Source: Cryptomeria japonica (taxonomy: Eukaryota > Streptophyta > Pinopsida > Cupressales > Cupressaceae). From it: a DNA stretch of 64,000 nucleotides. The notes below the pieces were generated by a model. It worked only from the letters and a program-made list of their open reading frames with translations. It had not been told where the DNA came from and searched no databases. The stretch covers positions 65,980,546-66,044,545 of the forward strand of contig NC_081408.1 in assembly GCF_030272615.1 (NCBI RefSeq), written 5' to 3'. Positions 36,331 to 48,801 of the stretch are shown here, one piece after another (positions within the stretch are counted from its first letter, which is position 1; each line of letters begins with the position of its first letter). A program made the translations under genes and the position numbers.

Positions 36331-38457
36331 CTATTTAGGTGCCACAGTGTCCAGGATATCCACATCTACTTGTATAGTGTCAGCAGGGTCTTGCTTGGTG
36401 ATATCAGGAACTTGCTCAATGACATCAACTATTTCAATTTCAGCTTGCTCACCAGCACTCTTGATTCGAAAGATTTCCTGCCATTTTTCTTTGGTCTCAT
36501 TATCTACATCCAAGTAAAGGCCATTCATCAATTTCAAGGCTCTTTGCTTGACTAGGAATTTTGTGTGGTAGTTTTTCAGATGTTCGATGATCTCATCTAC
36601 CGACATGTCTTGGAAAAGATGTACCAGACTTCTTTCTCTCATCTGTTTCTCTAAATCCATAGCATACTTCCAACTATTGTCAATATGTAAGTATAACTCA
36701 TTTGGAAGAGATTTAGATAATGCCAGTGGGGCCAATAGGAATTTCAATAGTGTACAAATGACAGCTTCTTCTATTTGTCTCTTTTCATCATCAGATCTGG
36801 ATTCATATTTAACATATCTGAATGCTCCAAATCCACCATATTTCTTCAGATTAGCACAAAAATTTTCAACACTATGTATATTTACCTTTTTGCTCTTGAC
36901 AATCTGAAATTAACTTGCATCTTCAGATTCAGTGTCACTAGACTCTTTGGTCAAAATGAGTCTCCGAGTAGATTTCTTGTAAGTTTTTGTTACCTTGGGT
37001 GTGGCAACACTCTTTGTTTTCTTACTCGGTGAAGCTGCAGATGCTCTTGTGTTAGGTCGCTTTGCTGGAGGAGTCAATGATGCTTTTGATGTATCCTGTT
37101 TCTTTCTTTTCAACACTTTTCCCTTAGGCAATTTGGTGCTCAGTGTTATAGCTGCCTCTTGGGCTTCAGATTCCTCTTTGGTGATTACTATAGTGCCCTT
37201 GATAGGTGTGGAGGAAGAACCTTCTCCAAATTTCTTCGTTAATGTCTTAATAATCTTTGTTGCCTTCCTTGTAGCCTTGGGTACTACAATGCTCATTTTT
37301 ACTTTTTCCTTCACTTCTTCATATGTTCCATACCTCAGCTCTGTAGCATGCCTTGGTAATGTCAGGGAACCATCTATCTGTTGTTGTGTGATGTCAAAAT
37401 CAGTCGCATAACCCATAGGTGGTAAGGATTGGGTTCTTGATTCCACAACATTAACATAGCAGTAATCAGTGTCCACTTCAAAACATATGTCATCCTTGTA
37501 TTTCTCTACTAAATGGGATGGAATTCAGTACCTATTATACATCTTCTCTTGAAACTTGCTAAAATACTCATCCATAATATCATTAAAATTGTCACCTAGC
37601 TTCTTGATGAAGTCATTAATTTGATGGGTGATTGGTGGGTGTAGCTCCCAAACAACTTTACCGACTGATGGAAAGAATTTCTCAAAATAAAAAAACATGC
37701 ATATTAATAGTGATCCAAACTTTAATGTATTAGCCAAATTGTTCTTCTTTGGCTTCCTTATTGTATTGAGATTCTCAAACAGGTTTTTCAACAATACCTC
37801 ACATAAATCAATTTTCATGCATTTCTTCACAATTTTATAAGCTAAGTCTACTACTGCACAGGGTACACTGTTTTCCCTTGTTGATTGGAAGAAACAATAA
37901 CCTATTACTCTAATGGAAAACTTTAGCTCTGCATTTGTGACATTGTTTAGTTTCAGTCCTCTACAATCAGATTCTACTCCAGTTAAACTTATCAATTCCA
38001 TCTGTGATATCATTTTCTAAGCTTGGGCATGATCATAAATAGGGTAACTGGTGATCAAATGAATGATTTCCTTGGTGATCTTAAACGATTTCTCTTCTAG
38101 CCACATGAAGTCATCATGAACTCTTCTTAGAACAAAATTGACCCATTGGGGTTTAAATACACGAGGATAGGTTAGGGCTTCAGTCAATCCCTTGATTTTG
38201 ATGTGTTCATATTTGCTATCCATTTTGCCATTGGTACATAGTTCATCATATGTGTCTTTGATCTCAACATGACCTAGTTCTTCAACTCGACACTTAGTGA
38301 AGAATCTCACATCCTCGACTAATAAAACTCTATCTAAAATGAGTGAAAATGCAGTTTTGTCATCTAGTTTAGATGCAATTTTGGGAGTTAGAGAGTACTT
38401 CAGTGAGGGCTTTTCGATGTTCTCAACAATAACAGGATTCTGGATTTTAGGTGCCAT
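36331..38457 (-). pseudogene. ORF2 of element B, unknown function
   Basis: A single frame of about 709 codons, interrupted only by TAG (near 38015), TGA (near 37523) and TAA (36910). It starts MAPKIQNPVIVENIEKP, parallel to ORF2 of A. Blocks: DDFMWLEEKSFKITKEII, LNNVTNAELKFSIRVIGY, VVDLAYKIVKKCMKIDLCEV and TLKFGSLLICMFFYFEKFF, which align with ORF2 of A and C. A distinctive tail follows: Lys/Ser/Thr-rich basic segment (SKKTKSVATPKVTKTYKKST) then LPNELYLHIDNSWKYAMDLE and MSVDEIIEHLKNYHTKFLVK. No enzyme motif. Its preservation over 2.1 kb argues that the ORF was maintained by selection before insertion. Function unknown. Confidence 0.7.
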
Positions 38458-38960
38458 TGCAGATTTTAGATAAATACTAGCAAAAGATCCTTAGGGTTTG
38501 AAGACTTTCAAACGGTAGATTCTTTCTACTTACCAAATAATAACAACTTGACATGATCAGTAAAATATCTTCATAATGCATTGTGATTGATGTAAATACC
38601 TTTGAATTTTCTCAGGAGGTGGTTTGATCGCCTTTGATTCACTTTACTCTACTCTCTTGAAAACTTGGTAAGTGTAAAATGACCGCACAATAGCTTTAAG
38701 TACACAATATACCTTATTGGGCTTCATGCAGCTAGGTCAAAAGACATTAAATGCACTCGGTACCACTTCCTTTCTATGCTTTTACCGAGTAGCCAGTCTT
38801 TTTGTATTCATCGGCTAGACAAGCTTCCGAAAGACTTGATAAAATTTCAAATTTTCTAATGCATCTTTAACTATGCAGATTTTGAATTAAGTGCATGATC
38901 AAATAGGAACTGTTAAGATTTAACCTTTGAGAGAATGCAGTCCCTTCATACCTTTACTGA

Positions 38961-40311
38961 TTAATTTGGAATAGGTGCACCTAACTCGGCTGGTAAGGTG
39001 CTTTCTTCATTTGACACAATTTCCTTCTTTTTCCAAATCATCTGTAATTTGCCTTTTATTTCTTCAATATCTCCTCTAGGTTGATCTCTACAATCTCTAG
39101 CCAAGTGTCCAACTTTGTGACAATGAAAACATGCCATACCAGGATTTCTCCATGATCTTCAGTTGTTCATTCCAAACCTTATAAAGTAGTTGGCACTTAT
39201 ATGTCCATATCTTCCACAACATTCACACCATATCCTTGTATTGTAATCCCATGGTACTACAGAATATTGTTGGTAAGGATCTGTGTGAATTCGGTAACCT
39301 CTAGCATTTGCTTGGTGTGCAGACCACATATAGTTCTTTTGCTTAAGCCAACACTTCTCGGTACTATGTCCATATCTATTGTATTTTTTACAAAACCCTT
39401 TGAATTTTGCCTTCTGATAATTGTTAACACACTTTGTCCTACATTGATTAGATGTGTGACCATATTTATTGCAATTGTAACAATAACCATTAGACTTAGT
39501 GACATTCAGTTGCTTACCTTTTCTGATTTGGCACAAGTTAGCAGTATGACCTTGATTTCCATAGTAGTTGCAAATAGGCTTCTTTCCTTTGATATTCTTC
39601 TTATTTCCAGCTTGCTTTGATGATTCTCCTCTTTCGGTAGTATGAATTCCCTTCTCGATAGAGTCTTTTCCTTTGTAACCGAGTCCTGCATCTTTGTTGG
39701 GTCTTCTTTTATTCAGTTGCTCATCCAACATCTTTGATGCTTCATAACTCCTTTTTAGTGTTTCCTTGGATTTCTTTTTTGTTTCAAGTTCACCGGTCAA
39801 CCTTGATACTTCAAGTTTCAATGCTTGATTCTCTTCATCCTTCAGTTTGCTTCATGATGTGCATAACATAATTGATCTGATAGATTACTTTGTATTCCAA
39901 CCACCTAGTGATTTCATCATTCTTTTCAGACACTAATGCTTCAAGCTATTGTTTTTCTCTTTCTAGATCTCTTACTTTCTCCTCGGCTATCCTCAATGCA
40001 TCAATATTTTCAGTCATCTGTGTGCTGAAATATTCATGTCCTCTTTTCATTGCTTTTAGCTAATCAGTCAATGCTTTGTTCTTTTCTTTCAATTGTCCAA
40101 TCATCTCTTCAGTCTCTTCAAATATACTATTCTCAGATGATGTTTCAATTTGTTCCACTAGCTCTTGAGAGTCTTGTAAATCATCAGATAATCTTCTTCT
40201 CACTTTCAATGATTTTTGCATTTGTCTTTGCATGTCTACAATCACTTGATTAGCATGGTCCAACTCTTCTTGCAAATACACAATTCTCCAAGATTGTTTA
40301 TAGCCTTCCAT
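38961..40311 (-). pseudogene. ORF1 of element B: coiled coil plus five zinc knuckles
   Basis: ATG at 40311 (MEGYKQSWRIVYLQEELDHA). A coiled coil of about 250 residues with stops and a frameshift is followed by a Lys-rich linker and the knuckle array: CNYYGNQGHTANLC, CYNCNKYGHTSNQC, CKKYNRYGHSTEKC, CECCGRYGHISANY and, after a TGA near 39158, CFHCHKVGHLARDC. Only the second and fifth are canonical CCHC; the others have one Cys replaced by Tyr. It ends LGAPIPN at 38961. Position directly after the primer site matches gag. Multi-knuckle layout resembles CNBP-type nucleic-acid-binding proteins, but LTR context makes it an element protein. Confidence 0.75.
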
Positions 40312-40373
40312 TGATAAGATCTTTCTCTTTAGGTTGTTAAACTCTTTTCCAAGACTCAAGCTCTGATACCAAT

Positions 40374-41544
40374 TGTTAGGCCCAATATGGAAAGCTAATG
40401 TACTGAGAGGGGAGGGGTGAATCAGTACTCCAAAACCTTTTAACAACAATATCTTTACTATTATGCATAAACCAAAAATAGCTACAACATAACATAAAGC
40501 TAAAACAAATAAATAACAATCATACATGATTCACTCCATAACTCATATATTTTGGTTACACAGAAACTCTTGGTTAGAGAGAAAAACTATGGTGGGGATG
40601 GCACCCACAACTTCACTATTGCAATAATAAAGAGTGCTCAGTTAGAGCTACATGTTTAGCTATTTTTGATAGCTTACCCTGTTAGGAGTATTAAGATCTT
40701 TAGATCTACCTTGCTAAAGGATTTTACAACACTTACTCTAAATGCTGCACCTAGTTAAAGGCTTTAGAATTTATAGACTTTGTTAGAGCCTTTTACCCTG
40801 TTAAAGGTTTCTCTTACAACTTCAAAATATTACAATAAATCATTACAAATATCGGCAACTCTACATCTACAATGTTATAGTAGATTCTATGTACTAAAAA
40901 TGAGATTACCTTGCTTATAGCATACCTCGGTAACCCATAAAATAACTCGGTAAACCCTTTTGTTTACTCTGTTCTTTGACTATTCTTTGAAATGCTTCTC
41001 GGTGACCTTTGTGTCTCTATAACAGTCATAACACTTAGTACTTTATTCATACGCCTCTATATCTCTTCCTCTGTCACTATATATCTGATCTTAATCCATG
41101 CTATATAAATAGATCTCTTATGTTGGTGATCTGATTCATTGCTTCGATCTTACAAACATGATTTATCAAATGAATAACCATACAAAATATTTCATTGGTT
41201 AGATGACCTCAAAATCATACACAATCCTTAAGTGCAATTTCCAATGTGATAACGGTTCTATGTTCCTCAATCTTGTAACACGTTTCTACATGTGTGTCTA
41301 GATTCAATGAATCTTGTAACACATTTCACTCGGTGTATATCAACTTGGTGTATCATTATTGCTACTTGGTAGACATACAGTGTTACTCGGTAGACAACTC
41401 AGTGTATACTGGGCTCTATGAATACTTTCTTCTTTAACCAACTTTTTAGTGCATCCCGACTGAATATTTCGGTAGAGGTAACCGACTAGAGTATATAGAA
41501 TGATTTTAGATATAAAACTAATGGTAACTTAATAAATAGTAACA
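40374..41544 (-). repeat. 5' LTR of element B
   Basis: 1171 bp. Contains the perfect stem GTACTGA/TCAGTAC around a C-rich loop (40400-40428 on the plus strand). It abuts the primer site at 40373. Confidence 0.88.
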
Positions 41545-41549
41545 AAAAG

Positions 41550-42471
41550 TATAGTACAAAGGAGCAGCGTGGGTGTCCCCCCCTTAAGATGTCAACATAT
41601 TTTGATGTTGATATCTTAAGGAAAGTAGAACAAGGATACCTACCTTCATCACAAAGAAGATATTCGCTATGCAATAATGTCATATATCAAAGAAAGAGAA
41701 GGAATACTCTTCAGGCATGGATAAGATTGTTGAAAAGAGATATCATGTTGTAAATGTAAAGGAGATCCTTAGAGAAGAAGAGAACTTTGTTCAAAAGACA
41801 TCTTCCTCCAAGAGAAGTTCTTAGAAAAATATAAAATCTTCTAGAACAAAGCAAAGGAGAGAACAAGAATTTGATCCTTCATCCTACTACTAGGTGAAAG
41901 AGATTCTTGATGAATGATGACAAACTTTTAGCCGTATCAGGGATGGGTTGATTTATTATAGATGTACATTACCAAGTGTGAAAGAGGTTGTAGTCAAAGA
42001 CTTACACCTCTTGTATAAGAGAGAGTCCTTGAGAAAAAAACCAACAATTACTCACAAGTGACATCAAGTAATAAAACTGACATCATCCACACAATAGGGA
42101 AAAGTGGATCCTTAGAAAAAGAGAGAGGGAGAGAGATTATTTCCCCCCATGTGTAGGACAATGAGAAGAATTACACAACTTCTAGAGAGAAATTACTCAT
42201 AAGAGACATATAGTTTCAAGCAAGGAATACATTCTAACCAAGGAACAAACATGCACTCGCATGAATCATAACTCCATTCAAGAAAGGACATCAAGTCATG
42301 AGTAACACAATAGAAGAGGTAATTTTCAAAGAGATAAAGAAGAAGAAGAAGATTCACAAAACCTCTCTAAGGAAATATTGTTCATAATAGACACACCATT
42401 TCAAGCAAGGGAAAGATCCTACTCATGGAACAGACATGCACTCACATGAAGGAGAAATCCATGCAAGAAAG
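41550..42471 (-). other. Interior of K between B and solo LTR L
   Basis: No coding found. Purine-rich plus strand with loose repeats of CAAGAAAGGACATCAAG, GAGAGAAATTACTCATAAG and CATGCACTC, similar in style to the minisatellite at 33160-33563. L inserted in one of the CAAGAAAGGACATCAAG copies. Confidence 0.5.
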
Positions 42472-43696
42472 TGTTGGCCATTTGGTTGAATTTATTATGT
42501 GTTGCATTGATGTTTTGTCATTGATGTCAACACTATCTATTTTGGATGCTTTACCGGTACCCTTGTAGTCTCGGTAGGATGTTTGGTTTCTGGTTGGAAT
42601 GGATCCGACATGATCTGGTATGCTCTAGTACGTTTGGGTTATGTAATTGGCTTACTCATGTTCATATTCAATCAATTGGTTTTGGTCTAGTGATCGGATG
42701 CTATCATTTTTTCTTGGAATCTTGGTTTGTGGTTCCATTGAGGGTTTCATTGACAGAGCGTTGATGAAGATCTTTGATGATATGCATAAGTGGTGTTGGT
42801 GCAGCTTTTGGCAGAGTTTCAGGATGCTAATGGTGATCTTGTTCAAGACTTGGCAGATTGGGATCATTGCTTTAGAGTGTGAACCTATATTAGGTCCTGG
42901 TGTTATCTAGGTTATGGACCAACTTAGTGTAATGTGTGGATTGGACATCTCAATATATTTCCGGGATGTCTTATGGCTTGGATATTATTTGTTTGGTCTC
43001 TGGCCAACATGTTTTATACTTATGTAATTGGTTTATTGTCTGGTGGCTGACCTTATTGTTTATGGTCGAGGGTTTGTATATATATGATGTAAGATCTCAT
43101 TGTAGATGGTCAAGGGAATGGGAAATGGATATGTAATGTGCGATTAATGTAATATCATTCAGGTAGAGGATTTGGTTGATCATTGGAGATTGAATTGGGT
43201 TTATGTAAGAGGATTTAGTCCTATGGTATTGAGCATAACTAAAACTGTACTTAGGCATAAGAGATGCTATCTTTGCAGTTCATTCATTCTTTCAGATTGT
43301 AGTATGGATTTCTATGTAGTCAATGAGACTCCTTTTGTGATGAGCAGTACGCTCTAGGTTGTTGGCCTTCCTACAAGTGTAGGCCCCTCAATTGTAATTC
43401 ACATACTTACTACAAAAGTATTATTTTACTATGCATAGGCTTCCCTCTATGGTTTTCCACTTTACTAGATTTTTCATGTATAAATCTTGGTGTCATGTGG
43501 ATGGTATTTATTCTTTTATTATTGTTTATGCTTAATTGGTTTATTTGCTATTTCAGTATTTGGTTTAAGCATTCTGATATTAACGTTTTGTGTTTCGGTA
43601 TTAAATTCTTAATTGTTTAATGTTCTAGTAATCAATGACAATTGATTTAGCCCCCCCCCCTCTCAGTTGTCTTTTGGTTATTTGAACTTTCTAACA
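42472..43696 (+). mobile_element. Solo LTR L, Copia type
   Basis: 1225 bp from TGTTGGCCATTTGGTTG to TTTCTAACA with a perfect target duplication GAAAG (42467-42471, 43697-43701). No interior is present, as expected after LTR-LTR recombination. It carries the C-rich stem-loop near its 3' end (GACAATTGA/TCAGTTGTC, 43637-43671) and resembles the LTRs of E. Short open frames inside are not genes. Confidence 0.9.
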
Positions 43697-44988
43697 GAAA
43701 GGACATCAAGTTTATGAATAGTGTACTCCATAAAGAAAATAGTGTAACCTTATAAAGAGCAAAAAGAATATTCTTGGCCCCCAAGCATAGAGGCAAGAAT
43801 AAGTGGACTATGATGTTGCTCACTAAGTATGATCACACCTAAAATTGTACCACCATGAATGACAAGGAGCCCACAATAGGTAGGATAACTATGTCTAGCA
43901 GTGAGGATCAACATAATAGGAACTTGAATGCTATTTTAAATGATCATGATAAATATGCCATCCATTGTCAGATGTTATTTTTAACATGCGCGAATCAATA
44001 TAATGTTGTATTTGTGTTTTCAAAGATTTACACTCAATAGTAGAATGGCCATGGATTTGATGATATTTAAATAAAGAATAAATTTGAGAATGTTGTTTAT
44101 GTTTTCTTCTTCGTTTAGGACAAAGAGGAGATATTATGTTGGGATTTTCAATATTGGTCAACACATTTTCTTGTTGTAACTCCAAATTGTTAGATACTTG
44201 ATCAGTCCCAAAGACACTGAGAGGGGGATGAATCAGTGTCTAGCCGGTAGATGAAATATTTAAACTTTTTTGCAATTTTAAAACCCAAATTAATGTACCA
44301 GTAAACAAGCAATAAATCAATAAACAAAAATAAGAGAGACAACATCAAATCACACCATAACACAAATATTTTTGGCGAGGAAACCCGGTAGGGAAAAAAC
44401 CTCAGTGGGATTTGTGACCCACAATATTTACTCACTATCCAATATAAATAAATATTACTTATACAATAGGGGCCTGCATATGCAGGAATGCCAATAGCCT
44501 AGAGCTCACTGCTCAATCATAAAAAGTAGTCACACTGACTACAAAACTGGATGATTAAATCCAATGACAATGTACTGCTCAAAATAGCATCTGCAATGCT
44601 GGATTCGGTACCAATTTAAGCTCTGTCAAATACCTCTTCCATAAACCTTTCTTTGCTCTTCTCTTCTCTTATTCGCTCATGAAATTATTACATCAAAATT
44701 TATATACAGATATTCACTCTCATATTAATTACATATCATTCCTTCGCTTACATACCATACATATTTTTCACACTTACATTCTTACAAAATGACCTAGAAG
44801 ATCTCATACATATATGATTCTTTACAATATATCATGTTGGCTACAAATAATTAATTACAATACAAAACAATATAATTTCCATGTCGCCTGGGAGTGTTGG
44901 TAAGATCTTTTGTCTGTGTAGAATGGATGTCAATGACAATAATCTTTGTAGTGCCTATAGATGATATCTATTGTTAGTGTAAGATTTA

Positions 44989-46431
44989 AACCATGTTACC
45001 AGTTGATTTCTTGGGAGATGGAGGAGCTGTTGGTGATGGTTTTCTTTTCTTCCTGTCCAGTCTCTTGAATTCAGCTACCTTGTCATTATCAAAATTAGAG
45101 GAAGTAGCCACAGGGGAAATGTGAGCTAACGGTGTCTTCTCTGATTGGCTTTCCGTCACACTAGAAACAATACTTATAAGATTCATCAAACCTTCCATAA
45201 CATCTTTTACCATCTTAGAAGCATCTTTCATGAATTTGTCTCTTTTCTTTCTCTGCTTCATCATGGCAACATCATTTTCAATTGTTTCTTTATTTCCAAA
45301 TATTTTCTCTGATGGTTCCGGTGGAGCATAGGGGTATTTTTTCATTTGAGTCCAAGATGTGAGAGCCCACCTCATATCCCATTTTAGTAATCCATATAGT
45401 TATGGGTGTAACTGCTTCCATTTAGATTTTATCTCTCATTACTACAAAACATATTTGTTTCTCATATTTATCTACGATGCTCTATGGAATCCTTTCTCTT
45501 TGTTTCATCTTAGTTTGGAAATTCTTAAAGTGTTCTTTTATCAACTCATCAATGTTACCTCCCATACCAGTAATTGCCTCTTTTATTTGTTTTCCAACAG
45601 AAGTATCATAGGCAAAATCCTTATGTCCCATATCGGGGATCTCCTTTGAAAAGTAAAACATTAAACACACTAACAGACTTCCAAATTTGAAGGTTTCTTT
45701 CTTATCACCCTTTATCTTGTCTAAATTCTCTATCAATTCATCCTTTAACCATTCACAAATATCAATCTTTGCATTGTTTATAATCATCTCATGTGCACTG
45801 TGAATGCATGAACTTGACACAAAATTCAACCTATTTGTATGACCAACTTTATATCCAATGACCATCCAAGCAAATTTAACATTTTTATCCTTTATGTCAT
45901 TAACCCTAAGTGACCGGTTTTCATATGTAGCATCGGTTAAGCTCATAACTTCCTTGTTAGGGATTTTCTTCTTCTTGTCAGGTCTAGAACCAGTGGAGGG
46001 TAAACCAATAATAGCCCTGATAGCTTCCTTGGTAATCTTGAATAATGAGTCCAACCACATAAATTCTCCATGAACTCTGCTGAGGACATAGCGGATGGCT
46101 TCATCTAAAAATTTTGGCATATGGAGGATGTCTATGAAACCTAAATCCTCAACTACCTTATGTTCTGGTTTAACTACCCCATCCTTGTTAGTGATTACAT
46201 TCATGTACATGTTCATCAAATCTTCAGATCCTAAACTTTCTATGTTGCAATGTATGTATGCCGTAGGGTCTTCATTAAACGCGACTCCTTTGGGATTTTA
46301 GAGAATGCAACAATAGAGTCATCTTATTTTGCTATCTTAGGAATGATCTTGAAGACAGGTCTAGGTCATTTAATGTTTTCCACAATACTAGGGTTTTCTA
46401 CGAATTCGGGAACAGAATATGAAGATGCCAT
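44989..46431 (-). pseudogene. ORF2 of element C, 3'-truncated
   Basis: ATG at 46431 (MASSYSVPEFVENPSIVENI). Two stops and a frameshift precede a 245-codon open stretch 46219-45482 with VVEDLGFIDILHMPKFLDEA, LSRVHGEFMWLDSLFKITKE, WMVIGYKVGHTNRLNFVSSS and KFGSLLVCLMFYFSKEIPDM, closely matching ORF2 of A. A further segment 45375-44986 (EPSEKIFGNKETIENDVAMM) matches the A segment at 28070-28160. The rest was removed by the deletion into the 3' LTR. Confidence 0.7.
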
Positions 46432-46774
46432 TGCGAAAGATAAATACCTTTTAACTGTGAATTCCTTGAATTCTCTAAAAAGACATTTGTTTCTTCGCCT
46501 TTAGAATTCCCTTGCTCAATTTTTCTCTCTTTGAATGCTTGGATGATTGGTGAATCGAAATGAGAGGTTATAATGCCTTTATAACCAAAAATTGACTTAC
46601 AATCACAATAAATGCTTCATCGGTGAAGTGAAAACTCCACATGTTTGCTGGTAAAGAAGAAATATAACTTCTTACCATCAACCAAGGGTAAACACATGAG
46701 TTTCAATTTGTTTCCTTACCCCTAAGGATTATTCCTTAGTTAAATGAAGAATCTCCTACCGGTGAAGGATTACT

Positions 46775-47848
46775 CTATTCTATCGGTGCAGTGACAGATT
46801 CATCACCTCTCTGATCTCTCTTTCTAATCCATTGTTTTAAAAATTCTTGCTTGATTTCAGTTACCTTCTCTTTGCCTTTGTTATTGGATCCTTTATTGTT
46901 CACCAGTATAGTCTTCCTTCTACAAAATTTTGCAATATACCCAATCTTGTTACATGCATAACAAGTTACATTATTTCTCTGAATTGCCTTTCCATAACCT
47001 TGACCGGTTTGAGTTCTACATTGATTAGATAAATGTACAAAACTACCACAAACATAGCATTTCACATTCATTCTCCAATTGTCTGAATTATGACTATTTT
47101 ATTGCATTTAGAACATTGATCAGTGGGTGACTTTGTATTCTGATTATTTCTAAATTTGCAGTAATTTTCTCTAACCAAATTTGTTGCAATTAAAACATTT
47201 TCCATTAAATTTATAAGCATTAGGCTGCCTTACCAGTTTGTTGTGATCATGATTGTTTGCAGTCCTAAAACTTTCTCCATGTTCAAATCCAAGTCCAATT
47301 ATTTCTCTATTAGGTTTCTGACTTTTCAGCATATCATCAAAATTATCTGAAATCTTCTTAAATTTTTCTTTGTATTCATATTCACTGACCAACTCACTTT
47401 CCAAAGTGCTAACTTGTCTCAAAAATTCCTCTTTATCATGTTGCATGTGAATCAAATCATTTTTAAGCATATCATTTTCATAACCAATCCTTAGAGATTC
47501 ATCTAAACTTTCATTAAGTCTTTTGGCCAAATCTTCCTCATTCTTCTTCGTATCTTCAATATCTTTGCATGGTCTCATGGTTAAATCTTGCATCTCTCTC
47601 TTCATGTTACTGTTCTCTTGTCTCAATTTGTCTACAATATCTCTAAGAGTTTCCTTTTCTTCATCTTCTTGATTTTGCAATTGCACATGTAATTCTTTTC
47701 TCTTATTCTTTGCAATAACCAGGTTATCTTGAAGTGCTTTGATAAATTCTCAAGCAGTTCTAAGTTCATCTTCCAGTTTGATATTCTTCAATTTTTCTGC
47801 ATCAAAATCTTCAAGAGCTCCTTCCAACTGTTGTCTCATACTTTCCAT
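46775..47848 (-). pseudogene. ORF1 of element C: coiled coil plus zinc knuckles
   Basis: ATG at 47848 (MESMRQQLEGALEDFDAEKL). It is open from 47686 to 47171 as a coiled coil ending in CFNCNKFG, where a frameshift cuts the first knuckle. The reading resumes at 47071 with CYVCGSFVHLSNQC (Gly-His region altered) and CYACNKIGYIAKFC, then a Lys-rich tail. The Tyr-for-His knuckle is shared with A, so it predates both copies. It gives the uninterrupted coiled-coil sequence that shows A has an extra T. Confidence 0.75.
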
Positions 47849-47918
47849 CGATATCGGTTCAAAATCATCCTCAAGTTGTTAGGTTTCTGCAAATAGAGGA
47901 CTAGGCTCTGATACCAAT

Positions 47919-48801
47919 TGTTAGATACTTGATCAATCCCAAAGACACTAAGAGGGAGGGTGAATCAGTGTCTAACTGGTAGATGAAATATTTAAACTTG
48001 CTTGCAATTTTACAACCCAAATTAATTTACCGGTAAACAAGCAATAAAACAATAAACAAAAATAAAAGAGACAACATCAAATCACACCATAACATAGATA
48101 TTTTTGGTGAGGAAACCTGGTAGGGGAAAAACCTCAGTGGGATTTGTGACCCACAATATTTACTCAATAGCCAATATGAATAAATATTACTTATACAATA
48201 GGGGCCTGCACATGCAGGAAGGCCAATAGCCTAGAGCTCACTGCTCAATCACAAAAAGGAGTCACAGTGACTACAAAATTGGATGATTAAATCCAATGAT
48301 AATGTACTACTCAAAATAGAATCTGCAATGTTGGATTCAGTACCGGCTTAAGCTATATCAAATACCTCTACCATAAACCTTTCTCTACTTTTCTCTTCTC
48401 TTATTTGCTCATGAAATTATTACATCAAAATGCATATACAAATATTCGCTCTCATATTAATTACATATCCTTCCTTTGCTTACATACCATACATATTTTT
48501 TCACGCTTACATTCTTACAAAATGACCTACAAGATCTCATACATATATGAGTCTTTACAATACATCATATCGGCTACAAATAATTAATTACAATACAATA
48601 CAATATAATTTCCATGTCGACTAAGAGTGCCGGTAAGATTGTCTGTCAGTGTAGAATGGATGTCAATGAGAATAATCTTTGTAGTGCCTGTTGGTGCCGA
48701 TAGATGATGTCTATTGTCGGTGTAAGCTATAAACCATGTTACCAATTGGTTGCCATCAATGACAACATCAACTATTCTCATCTGAGTGTATAATTCCAAC
48801 A
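47919..48801 (-). repeat. 5' LTR of element C
   Basis: 883 bp. Minus-strand start TGTTGGAATTATACACTC matches A. GACACTGA and a TTAGTGTC partner flank the C-rich loop (47944 onward). Confidence 0.85.

Larger units (their letters stand above)
33569..41544 (-). mobile_element. Element B: pol-less LTR retrotransposon, minus strand
   Basis: 7976 bp with perfect target duplication AAAAG (33564-33568, 41545-41549). 5' LTR (right) 40374-41544, 3' LTR (left) 33569-34736. Primer site ATTGGTATCAGAGC on the minus strand at 40373-40360, a perfect initiator-Met match. Polypurine tract AAAAGGGGAGAC just inside the 3' LTR. The interior has a zinc-knuckle ORF1 and a long ORF2, and no recognisable protease, integrase, RT or RNase H over 5.6 kb. 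ORFs are less decayed than in A; the LTRs differ by a modest number of substitutions. Confidence 0.92.
44188..48801 (-). mobile_element. Element C: internally deleted pol-less LTR element
   Basis: 4614 bp with perfect target duplication CAAAT (44183-44187, 48802-48806). Full 5' LTR at 47919-48801, primer site ATTGGTATCAGAGC on the minus strand at 47918-47905. The left LTR (44188 to about 45005) breaks off in GTTACCAGTTG and passes straight into ORF2 sequence, so the ORF2 C-terminus, the polypurine tract and about 65 bp of the LTR start are missing. Same family as A. It carries ORF1 and the first part of ORF2, no pol. Confidence 0.9.

Noticed and set aside
36995-37411. 138-codon plus-strand ORF
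   Set aside because: Antisense to the well-supported ORF2 of element B; low-complexity hydrophobic product.
39159-39821. Host CNBP-type zinc-knuckle gene
   Set aside because: It lies between LTRs with a perfect primer site, polypurine tract and target duplication, and matches ORF1 of A and C.
42546-43357. Several short ORFs with hydrophobic, Trp-rich products
   Set aside because: They lie inside solo LTR L and have no family motif.
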